A stretch of 64,000 nt of DNA from Lachnoclostridium phytofermentans (GTDB lineage: Bacteria > Bacillota > Clostridia > Lachnospirales > Lachnospiraceae): positions 372,001 to 436,000 of the forward strand of contig NZ_JPOF01000008.1 in NCBI RefSeq assembly GCF_000733755.1. Reading direction: 5' to 3'. Position numbers and translations under genes: made by a program. The notes beneath the pieces are model-generated. The model was not told the DNA's origin and made no database searches. It was given only the letters and a program-made list of their open reading frames with translations. Every line of letters starts with the position of its first letter. Within the stretch, counting starts at the first letter, position 1. Shown in pieces: positions 10,811-18,866 of this stretch.

Positions 10811-10857
10811 AGATAACAGAGAGGGGTTTATTACTTTTCTGTTATCTTATTTTTTCA
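10811..10857 (+). terminator. Strong intrinsic terminator after the phosphorylase-like gene
   Basis: Perfect 11-bp stem AAGATAACAGA / TCTGTTATCTT with an A-rich 5' side and a TATTTTTTC tail. It closes the sugar-sensing block. The rest of the 460-bp gap up to corA holds a candidate promoter and otherwise nothing recognisable. Confidence 0.9.
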
Positions 10858-11002
10858 ATACTGTTATGTTAATTACTTTTGACTTAATGTGTTAACTTGA
10901 ATAAGATGCTATCCTTTCATAATATTATTTTACTGTTATTTTAATATGAGGAATACTTCACGATAAGATTACAAAAAATCATATTATATACAAAACCTTT
11001 AC

Positions 11003-11030
11003 TTGTAATTTTTTCTAAAATATTTATAAT
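11003..11030 (+). promoter_or_regulatory. Candidate sigma-A promoter for corA
   Basis: TTGTAA and TATAAT separated by 16 bp. The predicted transcript start near 11037 would leave an untranslated leader of about 145 nt. I could not match that leader to the Mg2+ M-box or another riboswitch. Confidence 0.5.
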
Positions 11031-11181
11031 ATAGCTTATCGGAAATCTAACGTAAGCTCTTTGTTAGAAGGCAATTAAATCTAAATAACGGAAGAGTCCA
11101 ATGAAAAGGAACATTTGCGTCCAAAATTATTATATGGTAAACTTTTAAGAGAAAGAAAAACAACTGAAAGGGGGCTAAACG

Positions 11182-12123
11182 ATGCTTCGAATTTTTAAAA
11201 CAAATGAAGGTACGTTAAAGCAGTTAGAAGACATTGAAGAAAATGTGTGGGTGAATTTAACAAACCCTTCCCCCGAGGAGATCGCATTTGTCGCCTGTCA
11301 GACTGGCATTGAAACGAATGATATTAAAGCTTCTTTGGACGATGAGGAGGCATCCCGTATTGAGGTTGAAAATAAGTATACCTTAATCTTAATTGACGTA
11401 GCGACCAAAGAAACAAGGCATGGTAACGAGTTTTATACCACTATGCCATTGGCTATCATATTAACGGAGAAAGCAATAGTAACCGTATGCCTGGAAGATA
11501 CTATCGTGTTAAAACCATTTATGATGGAAAAAGTGAAAGAATTTAGTACGGCTAAAAAAAGCCGTTTTTTATATCAAATATTATACAGTAGCACCACGGT
11601 TTATCAAAATTGTCTTAGAACAATTAATAAAAAGAGAGAGGCAATCGAAGCAAGACTTAGTAAACATACGAAGAACAGTGATTTAATTGAGCTACATGAA
11701 TTAGAGACTACCTTAGTGTATTTTGCTACTTCACTTCGTGTCAATGGTGTTGTGCTTGATAAACTGACACGCAATGAAAGAATAAAATCCTATCCGGAAG
11801 ACCGGGATTTATTAGATGATGTTATAATAGAAAATAAGCAGGCGATTGAGATGTCAGGTATTTATCGTGATATTATCAATGGTACCAGGGAATTATTTGC
11901 TTCTGTTATTGACAATACCTTAAACTCAGTTATGAAGCTGTTGGCATCCATAACGGTAGTTATGTCGATACCAACAATTATTTCTGGGCTTTATGGAATG
12001 AATGTAAATACAGATGGAATGCCATTCGCACATAGTGATTATGGATTCTTAATTGTCTGTATGATTACGCTTGTAATTTGTTTCATTACACTTTTAATCT
12101 TAAAGAAGAAAAAGTTACTATAA
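11182..12123 (+). CDS. corA: CorA-family divalent metal-ion transporter
   Basis: A 313-residue protein with a large cytosolic N-terminal domain and two C-terminal transmembrane helices (about 252-272 and 288-307). The family signature YGMN, which forms the external pore mouth, lies between them. CorA proteins are pentameric Mg2+ (sometimes Co2+, Ni2+ or Zn2+) channels of the cytoplasmic membrane. The start has a GGGGG-rich ribosome site at about 11171. It appears to be a single-gene unit, with its own candidate promoter and no close partner. The exact ion cannot be read from sequence. Confidence 0.92.
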   Translation: MLRIFKTNEGTLKQLEDIEENVWVNLTNPSPEEIAFVACQTGIETNDIKASLDDEEASRIEVENKYTLILIDVATKETRHGNEFYTTMPLAIILTEKAIVTVCLEDTIVLKPFMMEKVKEFSTAKKSRFLYQILYSSTTVYQNCLRTINKKREAIEARLSKHTKNSDLIELHELETTLVYFATSLRVNGVVLDKLTRNERIKSYPEDRDLLDDVIIENKQAIEMSGIYRDIINGTRELFASVIDNTLNSVMKLLASITVVMSIPTIISGLYGMNVNTDGMPFAHSDYGFLIVCMITLVICFITLLILKKKKLL

Positions 12124-12179
12124 TATAAACTTCTAAAAACATAAGATGCAAGAAATGATGCACTGAAATGGAGGTCCCT

Positions 12180-13328
12180 ATGAATACAAAGTGTTTAGAG
12201 CGATTAACTGAAATTTTTAATAATGAAGTTTCTAGTGGTAAGCTAAAAGGATGTTCCATCCTAGTTCATCACAAAAACAAGAAGGTGTTTCAACAATCTT
12301 ATGGCACAGATAAATCTAATTCTATTTATCGTATCTTCTCTATGACAAAGCCGATAACAGCAGTTGCAACCATGATATTATACGAAAGAGGATTACTTGA
12401 TTTATTTGATCTGGTATCAAAGTATCTTCCAGGATTTTGCAATCAGACAGTTCTAGATGAACATGGTGAAAGACCGGTTGGAAAAGAGGTTACCATACAG
12501 CAACTACTTAATATGACCTCTGGAGTTGTGTATCCAGAAAAACTATATTCAGCAGGTGCTAAGTTCGAAGAAATCGTAGAGCAATTTAAAAAAGAAAATA
12601 CCTATCCAAGTACAGTTGAGGTATGTAATTTGGTAGGGAAAGCTCCGTTAGCATTTGAACCTGGCCAAGAGTGGGCATATGGTGCTTCGGCAGATGTACT
12701 TGGTGGTATTGTGGAAATCATAAGTGGTATGAGATATGGAGATTTTTTAAAGAAAGAGATATTTGAACCACTTGGTATGAAAGACACAGGGTTTTCTATA
12801 GAAGATGAAAAAAAAGAGCGCCTTGTTCCTATGTATAAGAAAGATGTGGATGGAAGTTTAGTAGAGATAACGAAAGATGACTTAGCAAATTATTTTGTAG
12901 TATTACCAGATACAGAACCATCCTATGAACTAGGTGGTGCAGGATTATTTTCAACGCTTGCAGATTATAGTAAATTTGCAGAGATGCTTTTGGGGTATGG
13001 TACGTATGAAGAAAAAAGAATACTTGGGAGAAAAACTGTTGAGTTTATATCTCAAAATCAGTTAACAAGCGAGCAACGAAAGTCTATTTGGTTTGATAGC
13101 ATGTATGGCTATGGATATGGAAGTTTAATGCGAGTTATGATTGATCAAAGCCTTGCAGGAAGTAATGGAAGTATTGGTGAATATGGTTGGGACGGACTGC
13201 CAGGTACTTACTTTATGGTAGATCCGAAAGAGGAATTAACTCTTATCTATATGCAACAAAATTTGCATGGAGCTTCGTTAAGTCTAAGAAGAAAAATGAG
13301 ACAGATTGTCTATAGTTCGCTTCGCTAA
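12180..13328 (+). CDS. Serine hydrolase of the beta-lactamase / penicillin-binding class C fold
   Basis: A 382-residue protein with no signal peptide. The catalytic SxxK is visible as SMTK (IFSMTKPITAV, about residue 54), followed by a Tyr-containing motif (WAYGAS) at the second-motif position. The family includes esterases, D-aminopeptidases and class C beta-lactamases. The cytosolic location argues against a secreted antibiotic-degrading role, so esterase or peptidase is more likely. The start at 12180 is preferred over an in-frame ATG at 12168 because a GAGG site at 12171-12174 lies inside the longer version. Substrate unknown. Confidence 0.85.
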   Translation: MNTKCLERLTEIFNNEVSSGKLKGCSILVHHKNKKVFQQSYGTDKSNSIYRIFSMTKPITAVATMILYERGLLDLFDLVSKYLPGFCNQTVLDEHGERPVGKEVTIQQLLNMTSGVVYPEKLYSAGAKFEEIVEQFKKENTYPSTVEVCNLVGKAPLAFEPGQEWAYGASADVLGGIVEIISGMRYGDFLKKEIFEPLGMKDTGFSIEDEKKERLVPMYKKDVDGSLVEITKDDLANYFVVLPDTEPSYELGGAGLFSTLADYSKFAEMLLGYGTYEEKRILGRKTVEFISQNQLTSEQRKSIWFDSMYGYGYGSLMRVMIDQSLAGSNGSIGEYGWDGLPGTYFMVDPKEELTLIYMQQNLHGASLSLRRKMRQIVYSSLR

Positions 13329-13366
13329 TAGTATAGTAACATTTACTACAATCTAAGGAGGATACC

Positions 13367-13490
13367 TTAGAGCCAGCACTGTTTCCCTTATCTTAATATT
13401 TAAGTTATTCAATAGTTTTGATGATTCTTAGGAAGACTATAGCTAAACTTATATTAAGTCGAGGGAACCTTATGTGTTGGCTTAATTTTT
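13367..13490 (+). terminator. Long imperfect inverted repeat with T-tail
   Basis: AGCCAGCAC pairs with GTGTTGGCT, TTTCCCT with AGGGAA, and CTTAATAT with ATATTAAG, building a stem of about 40 bp per side with an internal loop. It ends in AATTTTTTG. It could serve as the terminator of the hydrolase gene, but it is far longer than a normal one and may be the remains of a small palindromic element. The remaining 250 bp before 13740 shows nothing else. Confidence 0.6.
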
Positions 13491-13739
13491 TGCAGTAAGA
13501 AGACTACTTATGGTAGATGATGTTAGGGAAATGAAGAGTTAATAGAAAAATATAGAAAAGTTCAATTTAAATTTTTAATTAATTTCACAACAATATTAAG
13601 AATTTCTTTCGTTTTACTACAAGATATTTTTTCGATTTATCCAGTAAGATATTGATAAGGAATAATTGAAAAGATGTTAAGACGTGACGATAGTATTTAT
13701 AGATAAAAATTCGTTTGGTTAGAATAGGAGGAATAGAGT

Positions 13740-14450
13740 ATGGATTCATATCACGTATTAATCGTTGAAGATGATAAAGAAATCTTAGAAGGAATAGGAA
13801 TCTATCTAAGAAATCAAGGTTATATCGTATTTCAAGCTGAGAATGGTAAAAAAGGGTTAGAAATTTTAGAAAAAGAAACCATCCATCTTGCGATTGTAGA
13901 TATTATGATGCCTGTTATGGATGGAATTACTATGACGATGAAATTAAGGGAAAAATTCGATTTTCCTGTTATTATGTTATCTGCAAAATCAGAAGAAATT
14001 GACAAAGTAACAGGACTTAATATCGGTGCAGATGATTATGTGACAAAACCGTTCACACCAATGGAATTGATGGCTAGAGTTAATTCCCATCTTCGCCGCT
14101 ATGCTAGATATTTAAAAGCAGTCGATTCTGTGGAAGAGAAGGAACCAGAAAATTATTATGTTGTTGGGGGACTAGAATTAAATGAGGATACGGTGGAAGT
14201 ATCTGTGGATGGAAGGGCTGTCAAATTAACTCCTATCGAGTTTAAGATATTACTTCTTTTAATGAAAAATCCAGGAAGAGTATTCTCACCGGATGAAATC
14301 TATGAACGCGTATGGAATGAAAAACCGATTACAACCGATACCATTATGGTTCATGTGAGAAAAATTAGAGAAAAAATTGAGATAAACCCGAAAGAACCAA
14401 AATATTTGAAGGTTGTTTGGGGAGTTGGATATAAAATCGAGAAGTATTAA
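13740..14450 (+). CDS. OmpR/PhoB-family response regulator
   Basis: A 236-residue protein with an N-terminal receiver domain (phospho-acceptor Asp54 in IVDIMMPVMDG, Lys in VTKPFTP) and a C-terminal winged helix (about 140-235; VWNEKPITTDTIMVHVRKIR). Phosphorylation by the kinase encoded 35 bp downstream should change binding to target promoters. An AGGAGG-like site precedes the ATG. The pairing of this regulator with a multi-span kinase resembles cell-envelope stress systems, but no neighbour reveals the regulon. Confidence 0.95.
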   Translation: MDSYHVLIVEDDKEILEGIGIYLRNQGYIVFQAENGKKGLEILEKETIHLAIVDIMMPVMDGITMTMKLREKFDFPVIMLSAKSEEIDKVTGLNIGADDYVTKPFTPMELMARVNSHLRRYARYLKAVDSVEEKEPENYYVVGGLELNEDTVEVSVDGRAVKLTPIEFKILLLLMKNPGRVFSPDEIYERVWNEKPITTDTIMVHVRKIREKIEINPKEPKYLKVVWGVGYKIEKY

Positions 14451-14485
14451 TAACTTTTTGTAGATAAAAAGTGGAGGTAATAAGA

Positions 14486-16972
14486 ATGGATTCAAACAAT
14501 AATTTAGAAAGAGATGAACTAATATCACAAACCAATGGAAAATCACCGCTCTTTGGAAGTGTTATTGGTATATTACTTGTGATTGTTTTACTACTTGGAG
14601 TAAGTATCATTTCTGTTGATGTAGCGAAACAGCTCTGGGAGAATAGAAAAGAAGAAATGGAAGACATACGGTTTGATGACTTGTTAGAATCGAGTTATGG
14701 TCTTTACTTAAGCGTCATTGAACAACGAAATAATACTTATTCAGTAGACCCTACGGAAGTGTATATTCCAAAACTTAAGCAAATAAGAGAAGAATATAAA
14801 AAACAAGAGGAGTTAAAGCAGAATACAAATAAGGAAGAATCAAATAAGAATCAAGATTCAGAGAATAAGCAAGATTCAAACAACAATGAGAAAAACAACA
14901 ATGGCGAAGTCCAGAATCCATTAGATGAAGCTGATAATTCCTATGTACCGGAAGATGATTACACAAATTTAGAGGATGATATCGGAAATCCTATAGAAGA
15001 TTATCCAGAGGATGACTATTATATTTTAGATAATGAAGTATCCGAATATGAATTTCACGGACATGAGATCGATAGTTTTAATGAAAATATTTATTCCTAC
15101 AGAAACCGTATGCATTATAGTCGATCTTTAGATTATGCGATTATTGACAGAACTAATAATCGATATGGGGAAATGTCAGGGAATGAAGAATACTTAACTT
15201 ATTTATTAGAAAGTACCACTTTAGATACAGCCATGGAGGAGAGGTTAAAAAATACCTATGCTGGATATCTTGTAGTCGAATATGATAAGGATGGGGTTGC
15301 ATCAATCCAAAAATCCTATGGAATTGACGTTGAAAAGGTATCAGGCATTCTTAAGGGCATTAAACTAGAGAATAATTTTTCTTATCTATATCGTGATAAA
15401 ACCTATCTAGATATCAAGCCAGAAGATATTTCTTTTGTTGAGCCGACCAATGTTGCTATGGTGTATGCGATAGATAAAAGTTATCAGGCATTATTTGATT
15501 ACTCTTATAACTTTTTTGTGGATTACAATGAGACGCAGATGCAAGGTTTGGTAATCTTATTTACAGTAGCAATCGGTGTAGTAATATTATTTGGAATCAT
15601 TCTGTTCTGTATTCGCCCACTGGGGATTGGAAATGGTCTCTTAAGTAGAATACCACTCGAACTTGATATTTTATTCATTACTGGAATTGTTTTTGCTACA
15701 ATTGGTATCGCTTATATTAGTACGTTTTATCCAAGTGGTGCTATAGAAGATTATCTTATGGACATTAATTTTGCCCCTTTTTATGCAAGAATGTTTTCGA
15801 ATCTGGCAGTGTATGGTGGGTGGTTCCTCTATCTTTCTAGCATTTATGTAGTGTTAATATCACTTCTACAGCTATTCCGTAAAGGATTAAAACGTTATCT
15901 ATTAGAAAATGTGCTATTCATTCGCTTTTTTGCATTTGTGAATCGTGGAATAGGCCGTATAGTAAAATCAATTCTGACCGTTAAATCAGGTGATGAAGTA
16001 AATAAAACAGTACTAAAATATGTAATTGTTAACTTTCTAGTCATTTTAATTATGTGTAGCGTCTGGTTTTTTGGTATTCCAGTACTTATTCTGTACTCGA
16101 TTATTTTATATTATTTTATGAAAAAATACCTAACGGATTTGAAGGAGAAACATGATTATCTACTTCATGTTACTCATCAGATGGCTCAGGGGAATCTTGA
16201 GGTTCCAATTGAACAAGACTTGGGTGTATTAAAGCCACTTGGGGATGAGCTTTGTAAAATTCAACATGGATTTAAGAGAGCTGTTGACGAAGAAGTGAAG
16301 AGCCAAAATATGAGAACAGAATTAATCACCAATGTTTCTCATGATTTAAAAACACCATTAACAGCAATTATTACTTATGTAAATCTGTTAAAGGAAGATA
16401 ATCTAACTAAGGAGCAGCAGATGGAGTATATTGATACTCTTGACCGTAAGTCGTTACGTTTAAAGCAGTTAATCGAAGATTTGTTTGAAGTAAGTAAAAT
16501 TAACAGCAACAATATAACCTTAAATCCGGTGGAAGTTGATCTTGCAGAATTAATCAAGCAGGTTCAATTAGAACTAAGTGATCGTTTTGAAGAGTCTGGA
16601 ATCGATGTTCGTGCTCAGTATCCAGAAGAGAAAGTTATCTTAATGCTTGATAGCCAAAAGACATATCGTATCTTTGAGAATTTATTTGTAAATGTGATTA
16701 AGTATGCAATGCCTGGAACAAGAGCATATCTTACTGTACAATTAGAGGAGGCTTCTGTAGAGATAACATTAAAGAATATTTCAGCAACAGAACTTAACCT
16801 AACTCCAGAAGAAATTAGTGAGAGGTTTATCCGTGGAGATAAAGCAAGAAATACGGAAGGTTCTGGATTAGGGCTTGCAATTGTAAAGAGCTTTGTAGAA
16901 ATCCAAGGCGGAGTATTTCAGATTATTATGGATGGAGATTTATTTAAAGTCAGCATTCGATTTAGTAGATAA
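14486..16972 (+). CDS. Multi-span membrane sensor histidine kinase
   Basis: An 828-residue kinase. TM1 is at about 25-46. An acidic external region follows, with an Asn/Glu/Lys-rich low-complexity stretch (about 110-145). Then come about five more hydrophobic helices (about 350-550), an unusual number. The cytosolic half has a HisKA domain with His619 in NVSHDLKTPLTA, an N-box (NLFVNVIKYA) and a G-box (GSGLGLAIVK). The start at 14486 is preferred over GTG 14471 because the GGAGG ribosome site at 14473-14477 lies between them. It follows its cognate OmpR-type regulator. Transcription ends at the hairpin at 16976. Signal unknown. Confidence 0.93.
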   Translation: MDSNNNLERDELISQTNGKSPLFGSVIGILLVIVLLLGVSIISVDVAKQLWENRKEEMEDIRFDDLLESSYGLYLSVIEQRNNTYSVDPTEVYIPKLKQIREEYKKQEELKQNTNKEESNKNQDSENKQDSNNNEKNNNGEVQNPLDEADNSYVPEDDYTNLEDDIGNPIEDYPEDDYYILDNEVSEYEFHGHEIDSFNENIYSYRNRMHYSRSLDYAIIDRTNNRYGEMSGNEEYLTYLLESTTLDTAMEERLKNTYAGYLVVEYDKDGVASIQKSYGIDVEKVSGILKGIKLENNFSYLYRDKTYLDIKPEDISFVEPTNVAMVYAIDKSYQALFDYSYNFFVDYNETQMQGLVILFTVAIGVVILFGIILFCIRPLGIGNGLLSRIPLELDILFITGIVFATIGIAYISTFYPSGAIEDYLMDINFAPFYARMFSNLAVYGGWFLYLSSIYVVLISLLQLFRKGLKRYLLENVLFIRFFAFVNRGIGRIVKSILTVKSGDEVNKTVLKYVIVNFLVILIMCSVWFFGIPVLILYSIILYYFMKKYLTDLKEKHDYLLHVTHQMAQGNLEVPIEQDLGVLKPLGDELCKIQHGFKRAVDEEVKSQNMRTELITNVSHDLKTPLTAIITYVNLLKEDNLTKEQQMEYIDTLDRKSLRLKQLIEDLFEVSKINSNNITLNPVEVDLAELIKQVQLELSDRFEESGIDVRAQYPEEKVILMLDSQKTYRIFENLFVNVIKYAMPGTRAYLTVQLEEASVEITLKNISATELNLTPEEISERFIRGDKARNTEGSGLGLAIVKSFVEIQGGVFQIIMDGDLFKVSIRFSR

Positions 16973-16975
16973 CAA

Positions 16976-17020
16976 AAAATCCGATGCATATCATATGATT
17001 GATATGCACCGGATTTTTTT
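16976..17020. terminator. Intrinsic terminator between convergent kinase and degV genes
   Basis: Stem formed by AAAATCCGATGCATATCA and TGATATGCACCGGATTTT with a 6-nt loop and a run of Ts. The A-run on the left side would let it work in both directions, which suits its place between convergent genes. Confidence 0.9.
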
Positions 17021-17063
17021 ATTCTTGATAAGGAAAAGTCCCGAAGCATGCTTTTTCTTGCTG
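17021..17063 (+). repeat. Intergenic palindrome, copy A
   Basis: A shortened copy of the six-member palindrome family (see the finding). Core AAGGAAAAGTCC then CGAAG then a GCATGCTTTTTCTT arm. It begins directly at the T-tail of the preceding terminator. Confidence 0.8.
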
Positions 17064-17114
17064 GCATTACAATTCATTAGCTCTTTCACAAATCAGAAAG
17101 TATCGTATCTATTA

Positions 17115-17978
17115 TTACTTTTCACTGCCCATAAAGAACAGTGCGACAGTTCCTGGACCGGAGTGTGTTCCGATGGTTGGGCAGATATAGTTGATCATGA
17201 TGTTTGTGATTCCAAATCGTTCCTTAATTAAATCTGCAACGAAATTTGCGTCCTCGATGCAGTCACCATGACTAATGAATACAACATCATTTTCATAACC
17301 TTTAATCTTGTGCTCCATATTATCTACTAGCGTAGTTAAAGCTTTTTTACGACCTCTAACATTGGTAAGAGGAATTAACCTTCCTTCGTTATCGACATGA
17401 AGTACTGGTTTTACATTGATTAAAGTACCAATGATTGCAGTAGCTTTTGAAACACGACCACCACGATGTAGGTGGAAGAGATTATCAACAGTAAATTGGT
17501 GACAGATATGATTCTTATTTTCTTCTATATAAGCAACGACTTCTTCTAAAGATTTCCCTGATTCTTTTAGTTGAACTGCCTTATATACCAAAAGTCCTTG
17601 TCCCATGGAGGCACAGCAAGAATCTAAGACAACAATCTTAGCCTCAGGGTTTTCTTCGCAAACTTCACGAGCTGCTACGGTAGCATTACTACAACTTCCA
17701 CTAAGAGCAGAGGAAAAGCTAATATGAAGTACGTCAACGCCTGATTTAACCTGCTTTGTAAAGGATTCTAAAACAAATTCCGGATTAGAAGCCATAGTTG
17801 TTGGCATCAGACCATTTCTCATTCTATTATAAAAATCTTTAGGTTCAAGATCTTTATCGCCGCCATAAATATCCCCATCTAAATTATAGTATAATGGATG
17901 TAAAAAAATATTATGTTCCTTCACGTATTCCTTTGGAAGATCTGCAGTAGAATCAGTAGAAATAATATAATCTCTCAT
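17115..17978 (-). CDS. DegV-family fatty-acid-binding protein
   Basis: A 287-residue protein starting MRDYIISTDSTADLP, the typical DegV opening, with the conserved serine-rich segment HISFSSALSGSC (about residues 85-95) that holds the fatty-acid carboxylate. DegV/FakB proteins bind acyl chains and in many Firmicutes present them to the FakA kinase for phosphorylation and phospholipid synthesis. No fakA is seen here, so the acyl role is taken from the family. It is transcribed convergently with the kinase at 14486 and divergently from SCIFF. Its upstream 450-bp gap contains the SCIFF promoter and no other gene I can support. Confidence 0.93.
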   Translation of the reverse strand: MRDYIISTDSTADLPKEYVKEHNIFLHPLYYNLDGDIYGGDKDLEPKDFYNRMRNGLMPTTMASNPEFVLESFTKQVKSGVDVLHISFSSALSGSCSNATVAAREVCEENPEAKIVVLDSCCASMGQGLLVYKAVQLKESGKSLEEVVAYIEENKNHICHQFTVDNLFHLHRGGRVSKATAIIGTLINVKPVLHVDNEGRLIPLTNVRGRKKALTTLVDNMEHKIKGYENDVVFISHGDCIEDANFVADLIKERFGITNIMINYICPTIGTHSGPGTVALFFMGSEK

Positions 17979-18370
17979 AATGAATTCTCCTTATATGAAT
18001 TAATATTACTTTGTTTATTGGTTATTTTTAGACATAATATAACTCAATACTATTATATACACATTAAATATTATTATCTTGCAAGAAAAAAGTTTTTTTC
18101 TAGAGCGAGATATTAATTTTATTTACATTTATTTTACTTTCCGTTATTTTTTTTATAATGATACACGAAACCACTTATGATTGCGGTACAAGTTAACCTT
18201 GTAGGATAGAGGATGAGGCCATCTTTCAAGTACATAGGAATAACATTGTAATAATTAAAACATCAAGTAGTATTCAATACTATATAACCTATTATACCAC
18301 TCTGTTTTGGACAGTTCAAGTTAGAACAGAAACAAAAATAACATAATTTTATATGCCATAAAAAAACACT

Positions 18371-18398
18371 TTGCTATTTCTATAAACTATGATATAAT
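18371..18398 (+). promoter_or_regulatory. Sigma-A promoter of the SCIFF gene
   Basis: TTGCTA (18371-18376), 16-bp spacer, perfect TATAAT (18393-18398), placed 34 bp before the SCIFF start. AGGAGG-type ribosome site follows at about 18420. Confidence 0.75.
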
Positions 18399-18431
18399 AT
18401 CATAAGTTAACGATATTTAGGAGGCTACATA

Positions 18432-18572
18432 ATGAAGCATATTAAAACTTTAAACACAAAGAATTTAAAAGATACAATGAAAAAGGGCGGATGCGGCGAG
18501 TGCCAAACTTCTTGTCAGTCTGCTTGTAAGACTTCTTGTACAGTAGGAAATCAGAGCTGCGAAAATAAATAA
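18432..18572 (+). CDS. scfA: SCIFF ribosomal peptide precursor (six cysteines in forty-five)
   Basis: A 46-residue peptide beginning MKHIKTLNTKNLKDT, with six cysteines at positions 21, 24, 28, 32, 36 and 43 in the pattern GGCGECQTSCQSACKTSC then NQSC. This matches the SCIFF family, almost universal in Clostridia. The peptide is modified by the radical SAM enzyme encoded 294 bp downstream, which forms a thioether bridge from a Cys sulphur to a residue alpha-carbon. The biological role of the product remains unclear in the literature I know. A GGAGG site precedes the ATG by a normal distance. The small size explains why automated callers may miss it. Confidence 0.95.
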   Translation: MKHIKTLNTKNLKDTMKKGGCGECQTSCQSACKTSCTVGNQSCENK

Positions 18573-18661
18573 TAGCAGTCTTGATATCCCTATCTGATAA
18601 GGACGATATTCATCTATTTGGATGAAACGTAGTTCGATGAACTGCATAAAAGAGAACTTAG

Positions 18662-18689
18662 TAAGCAGCGCATTTTGTCGCTGCTTATT
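18662..18689 (+). terminator. Hairpin between SCIFF and its maturase
   Basis: Perfect 9-bp stem TAAGCAGCG / CGCTGCTTA with an 8-nt loop and only a weak T-tail. It could be a partial terminator that makes the peptide mRNA more abundant than the enzyme mRNA. The rest of the gap holds no ORF. Confidence 0.55.
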
Positions 18690-18866
18690 CCATGTTTGGG
18701 ACATATGAGACTAGGAGTGATTCATTTTTAGGAATGAATTAGTCCTGGCCTTATATAAGCTTATTAGGTCATTCGTTTCTTGACATAAATGAAATGTCAT
18801 GTAACATAAGATGGAAGTAAAAAGGTTTTGTCCTTATGAGGACTTATATTGAAAGGAGTAACAACA

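Noticed and set aside
10860-10900. Rex operator-like TGTTAA...TTAAC
   Set aside because: Spacing and symmetry do not match TTGTTAA-N4-TTAACAA, and it follows a terminator far from the next gene.
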